Positions 41,066 through 52,523 of a stretch of DNA of 58,626 nt are shown here, one piece after another. Source of the DNA: an uncultured Pelagibacteraceae bacterium (GTDB taxonomy: Bacteria; Pseudomonadota; Alphaproteobacteria; Pelagibacterales; Pelagibacteraceae); the NCBI GenBank assembly GCA_902571235.1, contig CACGBI010000005.1:1-58626 (forward strand), written 5' to 3'. The notes beneath the pieces are model-generated. The model ran no database searches and had not been told where the DNA came from. It was given only the letters and a program-made list of their open reading frames with translations. The position numbers were made by a program, and so were the translations under genes. Positions within the stretch are counted from its first letter, which is position 1. Every line of letters begins with the position of its first letter.

Positions 41066-42226
41066 TTACTTGATTGCCTCTACAATTTTTTTCGCAGCAT
41101 CATCTAAATTTTCAGCAGATATTAATTTTAATCCTGAATTATCTAATATTTCTTTTCCTTCTTTAAAATTTGTCCCTGCAAGTCTGACAACTAATGGAAC
41201 ACTAATGTTTATTTCTTTAGCTGCATCTACCACTCCTTGAGCAAGAACATCACATCTCATTATTCCTCCAAAAATATTAATTAAAATTCCTTTAACATTT
41301 TTGTCTGATAGAATTATCTTCAAAGCTGCTGAAACTTTTTCTTTTGAAGCCCCACCACCAACATCTAAGAAATTAGCTGGCTCTTTTCCATATAATTTAA
41401 TTATATCCATGGTTGCCATAGCCAAACCTGCACCATTAACCATACAACCAATACTTCCATCTAATTTTACATAAGCTAAATCATGTTTACTTGCTTCTAT
41501 TTCTGTTGGATCCTCTTCATTTAAATCTCTTAACTCAACAATTTCTGGGTGTCTGAATAAAGCGTTAGAATCAAAGTTTACTTTTGCATCTAAACAAATT
41601 ATTTTCTCTTCCTTAGTTAAGATTAGTGGATTGATCTCAACCATATTTGCATCTGTGCTCACGAACATTTGATAAATTGATTTAATTAGTGAAATTGCTT
41701 GTGTTTTAACACTATCATTTAAATTAAAGATTTTAATTATCTTCTCACAATCTTTGTCTGAAATTTCATTATTCATATCAACTTTAGTTGTTATAATTTT
41801 TTCAGGTGAATTGCTCGCCACTTCTTCTATATCCATTCCACCTTGGTCGCTAGATATGAAAGCTATTTTAGAACTAGATCTATCAACTAAACATGATAAG
41901 TAAAATTCCTTATTTATATTTGATGATTCCTCTACATATAATCTTTTTACTTCTCTTCCTTCAGGACCTGTTTGGTGAGTAACTAAAGTTTTTCCCATCA
42001 TATCTTTAGCTGCCTCACTTAACTCTTCAATACTATCTAATATTTTTACTCCTCCCGCTTTACCTCTTCCACCTGCATGGATTTGAGCTTTTAGAACATA
42101 TTTTTTTGTATTTAATGTTTTAGCTTTTTCTACTAATTCATCAACAGTTAGAGCAAATACACCTTCGGGAACAATCGCTCCATACTTTTTTAGAATTTGT
42201 TTAGCTTGATGTTCGTGAATGTTCAT
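41066..42226 (-). CDS. sucC: succinyl-CoA synthetase beta subunit
   Basis: ATP-grasp subunit, 386 aa. [16 protein letters not shown] at the start, [23 protein letters not shown] and [15 protein letters not shown] with [10 protein letters not shown] are diagnostic. It lies 2 nt after mdh, in the order mdh-sucC-sucD-sucA-sucB-lpd that is common in Alphaproteobacteria. Confidence 0.97.
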   Translation of the reverse strand: MNIHEHQAKQILKKYGAIVPEGVFALTVDELVEKAKTLNTKKYVLKAQIHAGGRGKAGGVKILDSIEELSEAAKDMMGKTLVTHQTGPEGREVKRLYVEESSNINKEFYLSCLVDRSSSKIAFISSDQGGMDIEEVASNSPEKIITTKVDMNNEISDKDCEKIIKIFNLNDSVKTQAISLIKSIYQMFVSTDANMVEINPLILTKEEKIICLDAKVNFDSNALFRHPEIVELRDLNEEDPTEIEASKHDLAYVKLDGSIGCMVNGAGLAMATMDIIKLYGKEPANFLDVGGGASKEKVSAALKIILSDKNVKGILINIFGGIMRCDVLAQGVVDAAKEINISVPLVVRLAGTNFKEGKEILDNSGLKLISAENLDDAAKKIVEAIK

Positions 42227-42228
42227 TA

Positions 42229-43203
<975 letters not shown>

Positions 43204-44697
43204 TTATTTCATTGTTGGCATTACGAACTCAGCGTTTGATCTAATTCCAGAAGGCCATCTTGAAGTTATTGTTTTAAGTTTTGTATAAAATTTTATTCCT
43301 TCCATACCATGCATTGCACTGTCTCCAAATAGTGATCTTTTCCAACCACCAAAACTATGAAAAGCCATTGGAACTGGAATAGGAACGTTAATACCAACCA
43401 TTCCAACTTGTATCTTGCTCGAAAAGGTTCTTCCTGCATCACCATCTCTGGTATAAATACTAACCCCGTTTCCATATTCATGATCATTAATAAGTTTTGT
43501 AGCTTCTTCAAAATTTTTTACTCTTATTACAGATAAAACTGGTCCAAATATTTCTTCTTTGTATATTCTCATTTCTTTCTTTACATGATCAAACAAACAT
43601 CCTCCGATATAGAAACCCTTCTCATAACCCTGTAATTTTAAATTTCTACCATCCACAACTAACTTGGCACCTTCTTTTACGCCTAAATCAACATATCCTT
43701 TTACTTTTTCTAGATGCTCTTTAGTAACCAAAGGTCCCATCTCAGAACTTTTATCCATTCCAGGACCAACTTTTAAAACCTCTACTTTTTTTGATAATCT
43801 TGATACCAATTCATCTCCTATATCTCCAACAGCTACCGCAACTGATTGAGCCATACATCTTTCACCCGCAGAACCATAAGCGGCCCCCATTAAGCCATTT
43901 ACTGCTCCATCTAAGTCACAATCTGGCATGACAACTAAATGATTTTTTGCACCTCCTAAAGCCTGAACTCTTTTTTCATTTTTTGCAGAATTCTCATAAA
44001 TATATTTTGCTATTGGTGTTGATCCTACAAAACTTACTGCCTTGATATCTTTATTCGTTAAGATCCCATCTACAACTTCTTTATCTCCATTGACAACATT
44101 AAAAACTCCATCCGGAAGACCAGCTTCTTTTAATAATTCTGCCAATTTAATTGCACAAGATGGATCTTTTTCAGATGGTTTTAATATAAAAGTATTTCCA
44201 CACGCAATTGCTATAGGAAACATCCACATTGGCACCATCGCAGGAAAGTTGAAAGGTGTTATACCTGCCACAACTCCTAATGGTTGACGCATTGACCAGC
44301 TATCAACATTTGTTCCAACATTTTCTGAAAATTCACCTTTAAGTAAATTAGGTATTCCGCATGCAAATTCAACAACTTCCAAACCTCTTGTTAAAGATCC
44401 CTTAGCATCTTCATAAACTTTTCCATGTTCAGAGACTATTAATTTAGTAAGTTCATCTGAATTTTTCTCTATTAATTCTTTGAATTTAAACATAACTCTA
44501 GCTCTTACAAGTGATGGTTTTAATGACCATTCTTCAAAAGCTTTTTGTGCAACTTTGACTGCTTGATCTAGATCTAATTTAGAAGCTAACCTTACTTCTT
44601 TTTCTTGTTCACCTGTCGCTGGGTTAAAAACCTTACCTTTTTTATCTGAATTACCGGGGATTATTTTTCCGCCTACAAAATGTTCAATTAATTTCAT
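43204..44697 (-). CDS. mmsA: (methyl)malonate-semialdehyde dehydrogenase (CoA-acylating)
   Basis: A 497-aa aldehyde dehydrogenase of the MmsA family, which converts methylmalonate semialdehyde to propionyl-CoA or malonate semialdehyde to acetyl-CoA. Features are the N-terminal EHFVGGK, GVVAGITPFNFPAMVPMWM, FVGSTPIA, LGGAKNH (lacking the general-base Glu of ordinary aldehyde dehydrogenases, as expected for MmsA) and catalytic C281 in GERCMAQS. It sits between sdhB and mdh. Besides valine and inositol degradation it could finish the 3-hydroxypropionate branch of DMSP-derived acrylate use, in line with the dmd genes nearby. Confidence 0.9.
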   Translation of the reverse strand: MKLIEHFVGGKIIPGNSDKKGKVFNPATGEQEKEVRLASKLDLDQAVKVAQKAFEEWSLKPSLVRARVMFKFKELIEKNSDELTKLIVSEHGKVYEDAKGSLTRGLEVVEFACGIPNLLKGEFSENVGTNVDSWSMRQPLGVVAGITPFNFPAMVPMWMFPIAIACGNTFILKPSEKDPSCAIKLAELLKEAGLPDGVFNVVNGDKEVVDGILTNKDIKAVSFVGSTPIAKYIYENSAKNEKRVQALGGAKNHLVVMPDCDLDGAVNGLMGAAYGSAGERCMAQSVAVAVGDIGDELVSRLSKKVEVLKVGPGMDKSSEMGPLVTKEHLEKVKGYVDLGVKEGAKLVVDGRNLKLQGYEKGFYIGGCLFDHVKKEMRIYKEEIFGPVLSVIRVKNFEEATKLINDHEYGNGVSIYTRDGDAGRTFSSKIQVGMVGINVPIPVPMAFHSFGGWKRSLFGDSAMHGMEGIKFYTKLKTITSRWPSGIRSNAEFVMPTMK

Positions 44698-44739
44698 GAA
44701 TACGATCTTTTAGATTAAAAACTCTTATTAGTCTATTGT

Positions 44740-45519
44740 TTAAATGTTAGCGACTGCTAACATTTTTTTTATTTCCGCTATTGCTTTTGCAGGATTCAAT
44801 CCTTTAGGACATGCGCTTGTACAATTTAATATTGTATGGCATCTATAAAGTTTTAATTCGTCTGCTACTTTTTTTAATCTCGCTTCTCTCTCTTCATCTC
44901 TACTATCCACAATCCATCTGTATGCTTGTAAAAGAACAGCAGGACCTAAATATTTATCACCATTCCACCAATAACTTGGGCAAGAAGTTGAACAGCAAGC
45001 ACACATTATACATTCGTATGCTCCATCTAATTTCTCTCTATCCTCCTTTGACTGAATAATTTCAGTGGTCTCAGATTTAGAGTTTGATTTTAACCATGGT
45101 TCAATTGATTGATATTGTTTATACAAACCATCTAAATCACCTATTAAGTCTTTTTTTACTTTTAAATGAGGTAAGGGATAAATATCTATATCACCCTCAA
45201 TATCAGCATGAGGTGTAGTGCAAGCTAAACCATTTTTTCCACCCATATTCATTGCACAAGATCCACAAACTCCATGAGCACACGATCTTCTATAAGCTAC
45301 TGTTGGATCTATTTCATTTTTAATTTTATTTAGAATATCTAAAACTTTGGAGGGACAATTATCCATATCAACCTCATAGGTATCAATCCTAGGATTTTCT
45401 CCAGAAGTTGGATCCCACCTATATATGTTTACTTTTCTTAAATTTTTTGAGCCTGTTTTATCTTTAAAATATTTACCCTTATTTACTTTTGAATTTTCAG
45501 GTAAATTTATTTGTACCAT
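44740..45519 (-). CDS. sdhB: succinate dehydrogenase iron-sulfur subunit
   Basis: Electron-transfer subunit of complex II, 259 aa. The 2Fe-2S cysteines are in [14 protein letters not shown], the 4Fe-4S set in [12 protein letters not shown], and the last set in [20 protein letters not shown] 45519 overlaps the sdhA stop by 1 nt. Confidence 0.97.
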   Translation of the reverse strand: MVQINLPENSKVNKGKYFKDKTGSKNLRKVNIYRWDPTSGENPRIDTYEVDMDNCPSKVLDILNKIKNEIDPTVAYRRSCAHGVCGSCAMNMGGKNGLACTTPHADIEGDIDIYPLPHLKVKKDLIGDLDGLYKQYQSIEPWLKSNSKSETTEIIQSKEDREKLDGAYECIMCACCSTSCPSYWWNGDKYLGPAVLLQAYRWIVDSRDEEREARLKKVADELKLYRCHTILNCTSACPKGLNPAKAIAEIKKMLAVANI

Positions 45520-47297
45520 TAATAAACTCTTTCTTGGGGAGGAAAATACTGAACTTCATTAGTTAAAGTTGATTTATGAACTTCTCGGTAACTTATTTTT
45601 GTTTCTTTACCATTGCACCAAGCTAGAGTGTGTTGCATGAACTTTTCATCATCTCTCTTTGGAAAATCTTCTCTTGCATGGGCACCTCTACTTTCCTTTC
45701 GATGATAAGCTGAATCTACTGTAACCACTGCTTGTCTTATCAAATTATCAAATTCTAATGTTTCAACTAAATCTGTATTAAATATCAATGATTTATCCTT
45801 AACCGATAATGAATCCAATCCATCGTAGGTATCTCTTATTTCTTTAACTCCCTCTTTTAGTGTTTTTTCTGTTCTAAAAACTGCACATTTTGATTGCATT
45901 GTTTTTTGCATAGATAATCTTAGTTCGGCGGTTCCTGTATTTCCTTCAGAATTTCTAATTTTATCAAATCTATCTAGACATTTTTGTGTCTCTGACTCAC
46001 CAATTTCTTCATGAGGTTGTCCTGGTTTAATTAATTCTGCTGCTCTTTTTGCAGCAGCTCTTCCAAAAACTACAAGATCTATTAAAGAGTTAGATCCTAA
46101 TCTATTAGCTCCATGTACTGAAACACATGCAGCTTCACCAATAGCCATCAATCCAGGAACAGTTTTTTCAGATCCATTTACCGTTAATACTTCCCCTTTA
46201 TAATTTGTGGGAATACCACCCATATTATAATGAACTGTCGGCACAACTGGAATTGGCTCTTTAGTAACATCTACATTAGCAAATAATCTTGCTGCATCTG
46301 TTATGCCTGGCAGTCTACTTTCTATAATTTCTTTATCTAAATGACTTAAGTTTAAATGAACATGGTCTTGTTCTTTTCCAACACCTCTTCCTTCATTAAT
46401 TTCAATTGACATTGATCTACTTACAACATCTCGTGATGCTAGATCTTTTGCCTTAGGTGCATACCTTTCCATAAATCTCTCACCCTTAGAGTTTGTAAGA
46501 TAGCCTCCTTCTCCTCTCGCACCTTCTGTTATTAAAGTACCATGACCATATATTCCCGTAGGATGAAACTGTACAAATTCCATATCCTGTAAAGGTAAGC
46601 CTGCTCTTAAAACCATTGCATTACCATCTCCTGTACAAGTATGGGCAGAAGTTGCTGAGTAATAAACTTTACCATAACCACCTGTTGCAATAATAACTGC
46701 ATGAGCTCTAAATCTATGAATAGTTCCATCATTAAGATTCCATGCTATTAAACCTTTACACTCTCCATTCTTCATTAATAAATCTAGCGCAAAATACTCT
46801 ATAAAAAATTCTGTTTTATGTTTTAGAGCTTGTCCATATAAAGTATGTAAAATTGCATGACCTGTTCTATCAGCAGCAGCACAAGTTCTTTGAACAATTC
46901 CATTGCCATAATTTTTAGTCATACCACCAAATGGTCTTTGATATATTTTTCCATCTTCTGTTCTACTAAATGGAACACCATATTTTTCTAATTCAATCAC
47001 TGCTTTTGGTGCTTCCTTACAAAGATATTCAATGCTGTCTTGGTCTCCTAACCAATCCGCTCCTTTGACGGTATCATACATATGCCAACGCCAATCATCT
47101 TCACCCATATTACCAAGCGATGCCGAAATACCTCCTTGAGCTGCTGAAGTGTGACTTCTTGTTGGAAACACTTTTGAGATGCATGCAGTTTTTAAGCCCG
47201 CTTCACTTAAACCTACCGCTGCTCTTAACCCTGAGCCTCCAGCCCCTAAAACTACTACATCGTATTCGTGATCAATTATTTTATAAGAAGAGCTCAT
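45519..47297 (-). CDS. sdhA: succinate dehydrogenase flavoprotein subunit
   Basis: Catalytic subunit of complex II, 592 aa. The FAD loop [13 protein letters not shown] is at 15-27, the covalent-FAD histidine H49 in [11 protein letters not shown], and the active-site segments [18 protein letters not shown] and [10 protein letters not shown] are intact. A TTG two codons upstream is in frame, but ATG 47297 overlaps the sdhD stop as ATGA and is preferred. Confidence 0.97.
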   Translation of the reverse strand: MSSSYKIIDHEYDVVVLGAGGSGLRAAVGLSEAGLKTACISKVFPTRSHTSAAQGGISASLGNMGEDDWRWHMYDTVKGADWLGDQDSIEYLCKEAPKAVIELEKYGVPFSRTEDGKIYQRPFGGMTKNYGNGIVQRTCAAADRTGHAILHTLYGQALKHKTEFFIEYFALDLLMKNGECKGLIAWNLNDGTIHRFRAHAVIIATGGYGKVYYSATSAHTCTGDGNAMVLRAGLPLQDMEFVQFHPTGIYGHGTLITEGARGEGGYLTNSKGERFMERYAPKAKDLASRDVVSRSMSIEINEGRGVGKEQDHVHLNLSHLDKEIIESRLPGITDAARLFANVDVTKEPIPVVPTVHYNMGGIPTNYKGEVLTVNGSEKTVPGLMAIGEAACVSVHGANRLGSNSLIDLVVFGRAAAKRAAELIKPGQPHEEIGESETQKCLDRFDKIRNSEGNTGTAELRLSMQKTMQSKCAVFRTEKTLKEGVKEIRDTYDGLDSLSVKDKSLIFNTDLVETLEFDNLIRQAVVTVDSAYHRKESRGAHAREDFPKRDDEKFMQHTLAWCNGKETKISYREVHKSTLTNEVQYFPPQERVY

Positions 47298-47617
47298 AAC
47301 CAAGAAATTAATATAATAGTAATTACTGGAATTGCTACTGCAGAAACATATAAAAGCATATTTGCGACATTTTTGATTTTATCATTTGCTATATAATCTT
47401 CAAAAACTTCACTAATACTTAACGCTGAAAAAAAATAAGCATTAATAATAAAAATACTGAATAAAAATTTTGATTTTGTGTTTGTAAAAAAGATTACAAC
47501 ATTCGAGTATTCTTGATCATAAATAATGCTCAAATTAATTATAAACCATAACATTAATGGAATTAATATCGCTCCACTAATCTTTAAAAAAATCCATTTT
47601 TTAGTAGCATTTATCAT
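47294..47617 (-). CDS. sdhD: succinate dehydrogenase membrane anchor subunit
   Basis: About 107 aa with three hydrophobic segments. Sequence identity to known SdhD is weak by eye, but the position between sdhC and sdhA, the length, the [15 protein letters not shown] first helix and the later helix with [10 protein letters not shown] support it. A TTG start at 47638 would extend it into sdhC; ATG 47617, one base after the sdhC stop, is chosen. It helps bind haem b and ubiquinone. Confidence 0.85.
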   Translation of the reverse strand: MINATKKWIFLKISGAILIPLMLWFIINLSIIYDQEYSNVVIFFTNTKSKFLFSIFIINAYFFSALSISEVFEDYIANDKIKNVANMLLYVSAVAIPVITIILISWL

Positions 47618-47618
47618 T

Positions 47619-48002
47619 TTAAAAAAAATTTTTTCCAATTAAATAAAAAATAACTGTTAAAATTATAGAGCCAAATATTACAATTAAGCCTGTTATTTTT
47701 GTTGTTTTTAATTCAAATCCATAACCAAGATCCATAATCAAGTGTCTTATTTCACTTAAGACCTGAAAAGAAAAAGACCAAATAATTCCTAATATAATAA
47801 ATTTTCCTATATATGAATCTAATAATGAATTTATTGTTTCATATCTACTTTCACCCAATAAAAGCAGCGACGCCCATAAACAAATAAGTGTTATTACTAT
47901 AATATTAATAATACCTGTAATTCTATGGGAGATAGATACCAAGGAAGAAATATGCCATTTATAAATTTGGATATGAGGAGATAAAGGACTTTTATTTTGC
48001 AT
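47619..48002 (-). CDS. sdhC: succinate dehydrogenase cytochrome b556 subunit
   Basis: Membrane subunit of complex II, 127 aa with three hydrophobic helices. SPHIQIYKW and SISHRITG near the N-terminus and RHLIMDLGYG, carrying the haem-ligand histidine, are diagnostic. Its start lies 11 nt inside asd, the upstream gene on the same strand. Confidence 0.93.
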   Translation of the reverse strand: MQNKSPLSPHIQIYKWHISSLVSISHRITGIINIIVITLICLWASLLLLGESRYETINSLLDSYIGKFIILGIIWSFSFQVLSEIRHLIMDLGYGFELKTTKITGLIVIFGSIILTVIFYLIGKNFF

Positions 48003-48999
48003 AGAAATTATTTTTAATTAATGTTTCGGCTATTTCTACCGAATTCAAAGCTGCCCCTCTAAGTAAATTATCTGAAACAATCCATAAATTTAATCCATTT
48101 TTTATGGTCTTGTCCTCTCTTATTCTTGAAATAAAAGTTTCATCTCGACCTTCTGCTTCAAGAGGAGTTGAATATCCACCATCTGATCTGTCATCAATAA
48201 CTTTGCAACCCTCAAAATTATCTAAAGCTTCTCTAACTTTTTCAATTGAAAAAGGTTTTTCAAATTGAATATTTACCGATTCAGAGTGAGAAACAGATAT
48301 AGGTAATCTTACACAAGTGGCTGTTAAATCTATTTTATTGTCTAAAATTTTTTTTGTCTCATTAGTCATTTTAATTTCTTCCTTAGTATAACCATCTTCA
48401 GAAAACACATCTATATGTGGAATAGCATTAAAAGCTATTTGTTTTGTAAAGTTTTTTGAACTAATTTTTTTTCCATCTAGTGCTAATTTAGTTTGTTCAA
48501 TTAACTCATCCATAGGAGCTTTACCACCTCCTGAAACAGATTGATATGTTGATACAACTATTCTTTTAATTGAAAACAAATCGTGTAAAGGTTTAAGAGC
48601 GATTACTAATTGAGCAGTTGAACAGTTTGGATTTGCTATAATATTTTTCTTAATAGTCTTTAAATCCTCAGGATTAACTTGTGGCACTATTAAAGGAACC
48701 TCTGGATCCATTCTAAAATGACTTGAGTTGTCTATTACTAAACAATTTTTTGCAGCTTTTTCAGCAAATTTTTCTGAAATTTTTCCACCTGCAGCAAAAA
48801 AACATATTTTAACTTTAGAAAAATCAAAGCTTTCTAAATCATGAATTTTATAGTCCACACCTTTGAAATTAATTTTTTTTCCTACACTTTTAGATGATGC
48901 TAACAAATATAGATTATCAATAGAAAGATCTTTTTTCTCAAGAACTTCTAATGTTTTTCTACCAACATTTCCTGTTGCGCCGACTATTGCAATATCCAT
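47992..48999 (-). CDS. asd: aspartate-semialdehyde dehydrogenase
   Basis: Reduces aspartyl phosphate to the semialdehyde, feeding lysine/diaminopimelate, threonine and methionine synthesis. The 335-aa protein has the NADP loop VGATGNVGRK (6-15), FAAGGKISEKF, and catalytic C126 in NPNCSTAQL. In many Alphaproteobacteria asd follows leuB closely; here four dmd-region genes lie between them. Confidence 0.96.
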   Translation of the reverse strand: MDIAIVGATGNVGRKTLEVLEKKDLSIDNLYLLASSKSVGKKINFKGVDYKIHDLESFDFSKVKICFFAAGGKISEKFAEKAAKNCLVIDNSSHFRMDPEVPLIVPQVNPEDLKTIKKNIIANPNCSTAQLVIALKPLHDLFSIKRIVVSTYQSVSGGGKAPMDELIEQTKLALDGKKISSKNFTKQIAFNAIPHIDVFSEDGYTKEEIKMTNETKKILDNKIDLTATCVRLPISVSHSESVNIQFEKPFSIEKVREALDNFEGCKVIDDRSDGGYSTPLEAEGRDETFISRIREDKTIKNGLNLWIVSDNLLRGAALNSVEIAETLIKNNFYAK

Positions 49000-49014
49000 G
49001 ATGTAAGTTTTATA

Positions 49015-50124
49015 CTAGATGAAAGGTAATTCGCAAACTTTAAGAGCTATATTTTTTCCTTCAATTTCAATCTTACCAGTCTCTGACACTTTGCAAAAAG
49101 GCTCATTTATCATTGCAATTCCTATCACTTTTTTAAAATGAGGTGAATAGCATGCAGATCTAAGATCTCCTATTAAGTTTCCATCATTATTCATAATATT
49201 GACTGAACCTGTTAAACTAATTTTATTTGTTTCAACTTGAACTCCCATTAGTTTTCTTTTAATTCCATCAGATTTAATCTTTTTTAGCTTATCTTTACCC
49301 AAAAAAACTACCTCTGAATCTAAATTAACATATTTTTCAAAACCACATTCAAAAGGGTTGTCTTGATTGTCAAAATCATTTCCATAAGAAAGAAGACCAC
49401 TTTCAATTCTTTCAATAAGATTTGGGCAGCCAGGTTTTACATTAAATTCTGTACCTATTTCAAAAAGATGATCGTATAAATCTTGGCCTGACGATGTATT
49501 TTCAACATAAACTTCATAACCACCTTGTTTTGACCAACCCGATCTGGCAATCAAATGTTTTGTTCCTTTATAATCAAAGTAATCAAATCCAAAAAACTTT
49601 AATTCAGTAATTGCTTTACCAAAAACTTTTTCCATCAATCCAAAAGATTTAGGACCTTGTATTGCTATTATATCTACTTTTGGTTCTAAAATTTTTACTT
49701 CAAATTTATTTCCTGATGCAAGTCCTTTTGCAAAAAAGATAACATCAGAATCTGCAATAGAAATCCACCACTTATCTTCTGATAATTTAAGTATAACTGG
49801 ATCATTAATTAAATTTCCATTATCATCAATAATAGGACAATAGTAACATCTGCCAATTTTAGATTTTGACAAATCTCTACAAGTCATTAGCTGAACTAGT
49901 CTAGCAGAATCTTTTCCTGAAATTTCAACTTGTCTTTCTGCAGCAACATCCCAAACCTGAACATCTTTTTTTAAGTGATGATATGAGTCCTCAATTGATC
50001 CAAAAGCCGCTGGCAATAACATATGATTATAAACTGTGTAAGTTGTTACGCCTTGTTTTTCTATTCTTGAAGTGTAGGGAGTACTCCTTAATCTTCTAGA
50101 TTTTGCTATTGAATAGTTTTTCAT
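49015..50124 (-). CDS. dmdA: dimethylsulfoniopropionate demethylase DmdA
   Basis: Transfers a methyl group from DMSP to tetrahydrofolate, giving 3-methylmercaptopropionate. The 369-aa GcvT/T-protein-fold sequence agrees closely with what I recall of the SAR11 enzyme: [17 protein letters not shown] at the start, [67 protein letters not shown] and [19 protein letters not shown]. It is distinct from true GcvT and lies with dmdB- and dmdC-type genes, which supports the function strongly. The start overlaps the hydrolase stop as ATGA. Confidence 0.95.
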   Translation of the reverse strand: MKNYSIAKSRRLRSTPYTSRIEKQGVTTYTVYNHMLLPAAFGSIEDSYHHLKKDVQVWDVAAERQVEISGKDSARLVQLMTCRDLSKSKIGRCYYCPIIDDNGNLINDPVILKLSEDKWWISIADSDVIFFAKGLASGNKFEVKILEPKVDIIAIQGPKSFGLMEKVFGKAITELKFFGFDYFDYKGTKHLIARSGWSKQGGYEVYVENTSSGQDLYDHLFEIGTEFNVKPGCPNLIERIESGLLSYGNDFDNQDNPFECGFEKYVNLDSEVVFLGKDKLKKIKSDGIKRKLMGVQVETNKISLTGSVNIMNNDGNLIGDLRSACYSPHFKKVIGIAMINEPFCKVSETGKIEIEGKNIALKVCELPFI

Positions 50125-50897
50125 TTAATTAAAAATTCCAAAATCTTCTCTCGCATTTCAAAAGCTTTTTCAATCATAATCATATGTCCTGAACCACTAA
50201 TTACATGAGTGATTGAATTTTTGACTAAATTTGCAAATTTTTTTCCATTTTCTAAATTAGCCATCTTGTCGAGTTCTCCCAATATAAACATAGTTGGACA
50301 GTTTATAGCTTTTGCTGCTTCAGAACCGTTTTGATAATTATTGCATGCAATAAGATCAATAGCTAAAATTTCACTAATATCTCTTGGTGACTGGATAATT
50401 TTTTCTACTGGATTTCCACCGATAAATTTTTTTGAACCTTCATAGCCCCATTTCATCATTAATTTAACTGCATCAGAATCTCCATCTGACGCTAAGTCAA
50501 TAAGATCTTTATTAACAGGCATTCGATAAGAACCCCCAACAAAAACTATTTTTTTTAATCTACTTTTATATTTAAATGAATATTCAAGTGCCTCTAGGCA
50601 ACCTTGTGAATGACCAATAAGAATTATATTTTTTAAATTTAATTCTGCGAAAACTTTTTCTAACCAATCTGCAATTTTTTCAATACTATCCAAACAAGGA
50701 CCTTCAGAATTTCCATGTCCAGGTAGATCAATTGATAAAACATTGAAATTTTTATTTGAAAAAAATTGTTCTGTAAGAGACCAGACAATATGCGATAAGC
50801 CACTTCCATGCAAAAATACTATGGTATCTTTAGAATTTTCTATGCTTTGCCCAGCATCAGAAGCATGAACACTTTTATTTTGTATGGTTATTATCAA
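50121..50897 (-). CDS. alpha/beta hydrolase of the dmd cluster, function unknown
   Basis: A 258-aa alpha/beta-hydrolase-fold protein with an intact triad: nucleophile S97 in [11 protein letters not shown]210 in GELDKMAN and H238 in GSGHMIMIE; the oxyanion loop FLHGSGLSH is at 28-36. It lies between dmdB and dmdA, 8 nt after dmdB and overlapping dmdA by 4 nt, so it is translated with the DMSP pathway. No such enzyme belongs to the described DmdA-B-C-D route. It could hydrolyse a CoA thioester or an ester in that route; this is inference. No signal peptide, so cytoplasmic. Confidence 0.8.
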   Translation of the reverse strand: MIITIQNKSVHASDAGQSIENSKDTIVFLHGSGLSHIVWSLTEQFFSNKNFNVLSIDLPGHGNSEGPCLDSIEKIADWLEKVFAELNLKNIILIGHSQGCLEALEYSFKYKSRLKKIVFVGGSYRMPVNKDLIDLASDGDSDAVKLMMKWGYEGSKKFIGGNPVEKIIQSPRDISEILAIDLIACNNYQNGSEAAKAINCPTMFILGELDKMANLENGKKFANLVKNSITHVISGSGHMIMIEKAFEMREKILEFLIK

Positions 50898-50905
50898 TCA
50901 ATTAC

Positions 50906-52522
50906 CTAAAATTTTTTTCTAAGTTCAAATTTTTGAATTTTACCTGTAGAAGTTTTTGGTAATTCACAGAAAACAACCTGTTTAGGAACCTTAAAACCAG
51001 CCAAAGTTTCTTTACAAAATGTTATTAATTCTTTCTCTGTGGTAGGTTTGTCTTTAACCATTTCTATAAATGCACAAGGAACTTCTCCCCACTTTTCATC
51101 AGGTTTAGCTACTACAGCAGCAATTGATACTGAGGGATGTTTGCTTAAAGTGTTTTCTATTTCAATTGATGAAATATTTTCTCCACCAGAAATAATTATA
51201 TCTTTTGATCTATCTTGTATTTTAACATATCCATCTGGATGCATTACCGCTAGGTCTCCAGAATGAAACCATCCACCAGCCATAGCCTTGTCAGTTGCAG
51301 CCTTATCTTTAAAATAACCTTTCATTACCACGTTTCCTCTCAACATAATTTCACCAATTGTTTTGCCATCTTTTGGAACTTCTTTCATGGTTTCGGGATC
51401 CATAATTGCTGCTCCTTCAAGGTTGGGATATCGAACGCCTTGTCTTGCTTTAATTTCATTTTGCTTCTCTTCGTCAAATTCATTCCAATCATCATTCCAA
51501 GCACACTGTGTGACATGACCATACGTTTCTGTTAGGCCATAAACATGCATCACTTCAAAACCAAGTTCTTTCATTTTTTTGAAAATTATACTTGGAGGTG
51601 GAGCGCCTGCAGTAAGCACATGAACTTTATTTTTTATTTTTTTTCGGTCACTTTCAGGAGCACCTGTTATCATATTTAATACTATTGGAGCACCTCCAAA
51701 ATGAGTAACATCATATTTATCAATTAACTCAAAAATTTTTTTAACATCTATGTTTCGTAAACAAATAGTCCTTCCATTTAACATTGGAACTGTCCATGGG
51801 TAACACCAACCATTACAGTGGAACATTGGAACAACTGTTAAAAAATTTAGTCTACTAGGCATATTCCAAGCAACTGCACTTCCAGTTGACATTAGATATG
51901 AGCCTCTATGATGATAAACAACGCCTTTAGGATTTCCAGTTGTGCCTGAAGTATAACTTAAGGATATAGCTTGCCACTCATCTTCTGGCATTTTCCAAAC
52001 ATAATTATCATCACCAGTATTAAGAAATTTTTCATATTCTAAATCACCAATTTTTTCTAATTTTGACTGATCTGCAAATTTATCATGAATATCAATTACA
52101 ATAATTTTTTTATCTAATTTACTTAAAGCCTTTTTTACTTCGATATGAAGTTGTCTATCTACTACTAATACTTTTGCATCACTATGATTTAAAATATATG
52201 AGATAGTATTAGCGTCTAATCTAATATTAATTGTATTTAAAACAGCACCAGTCATTGGAACTGAATAGTGAGCCTCAAAAATTTCTGGAGTGTTAAAAGC
52301 TAAAAATGAAACAGTGTCTCCTTTTTTGATGCCAATTTTTTCTAGTGCACTAGCAAATTTGATAGTTCTTTTGTAAACTTCACTCCAAGTATATTTTCTA
52401 TCCTCATAAACTATTGCCTCATAATTTGGGTAAACTTCTTTTACTCTTTCTAAAAAAGATAAAGGTGTTAAAGGAACATAATTTGCAGCATTTTTATCCA
52501 AATTTGTATCGTAATGACTCAT
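50906..52522 (-). CDS. dmdB: methylmercaptopropionate-CoA ligase-like acyl-CoA synthetase
   Basis: An adenylate-forming acyl-CoA synthetase of 538 aa that in the DMSP pathway activates 3-methylmercaptopropionate. Visible are the P-loop SYTSGTTGNPKG, the HVYGLTETYG motif, GWFHSGDLA, DRSKDIIISGGENIS and the C-terminal catalytic lysine in STGKIQKFELR. Medium-chain acyl-CoA ligases share these motifs, so the name rests on the position between dmdC and dmdA. Confidence 0.85.
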   Translation of the reverse strand: MSHYDTNLDKNAANYVPLTPLSFLERVKEVYPNYEAIVYEDRKYTWSEVYKRTIKFASALEKIGIKKGDTVSFLAFNTPEIFEAHYSVPMTGAVLNTINIRLDANTISYILNHSDAKVLVVDRQLHIEVKKALSKLDKKIIVIDIHDKFADQSKLEKIGDLEYEKFLNTGDDNYVWKMPEDEWQAISLSYTSGTTGNPKGVVYHHRGSYLMSTGSAVAWNMPSRLNFLTVVPMFHCNGWCYPWTVPMLNGRTICLRNIDVKKIFELIDKYDVTHFGGAPIVLNMITGAPESDRKKIKNKVHVLTAGAPPPSIIFKKMKELGFEVMHVYGLTETYGHVTQCAWNDDWNEFDEEKQNEIKARQGVRYPNLEGAAIMDPETMKEVPKDGKTIGEIMLRGNVVMKGYFKDKAATDKAMAGGWFHSGDLAVMHPDGYVKIQDRSKDIIISGGENISSIEIENTLSKHPSVSIAAVVAKPDEKWGEVPCAFIEMVKDKPTTEKELITFCKETLAGFKVPKQVVFCELPKTSTGKIQKFELRKKF

Positions 52523-52523
52523 T

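Noticed and set aside
49015-50124. Annotation as glycine cleavage T-protein GcvT
   Set aside because: The fold is shared, but the sequence matches the SAR11 DmdA pattern and the neighbours are dmdB- and dmdC-type genes, not gcvH or gcvP.
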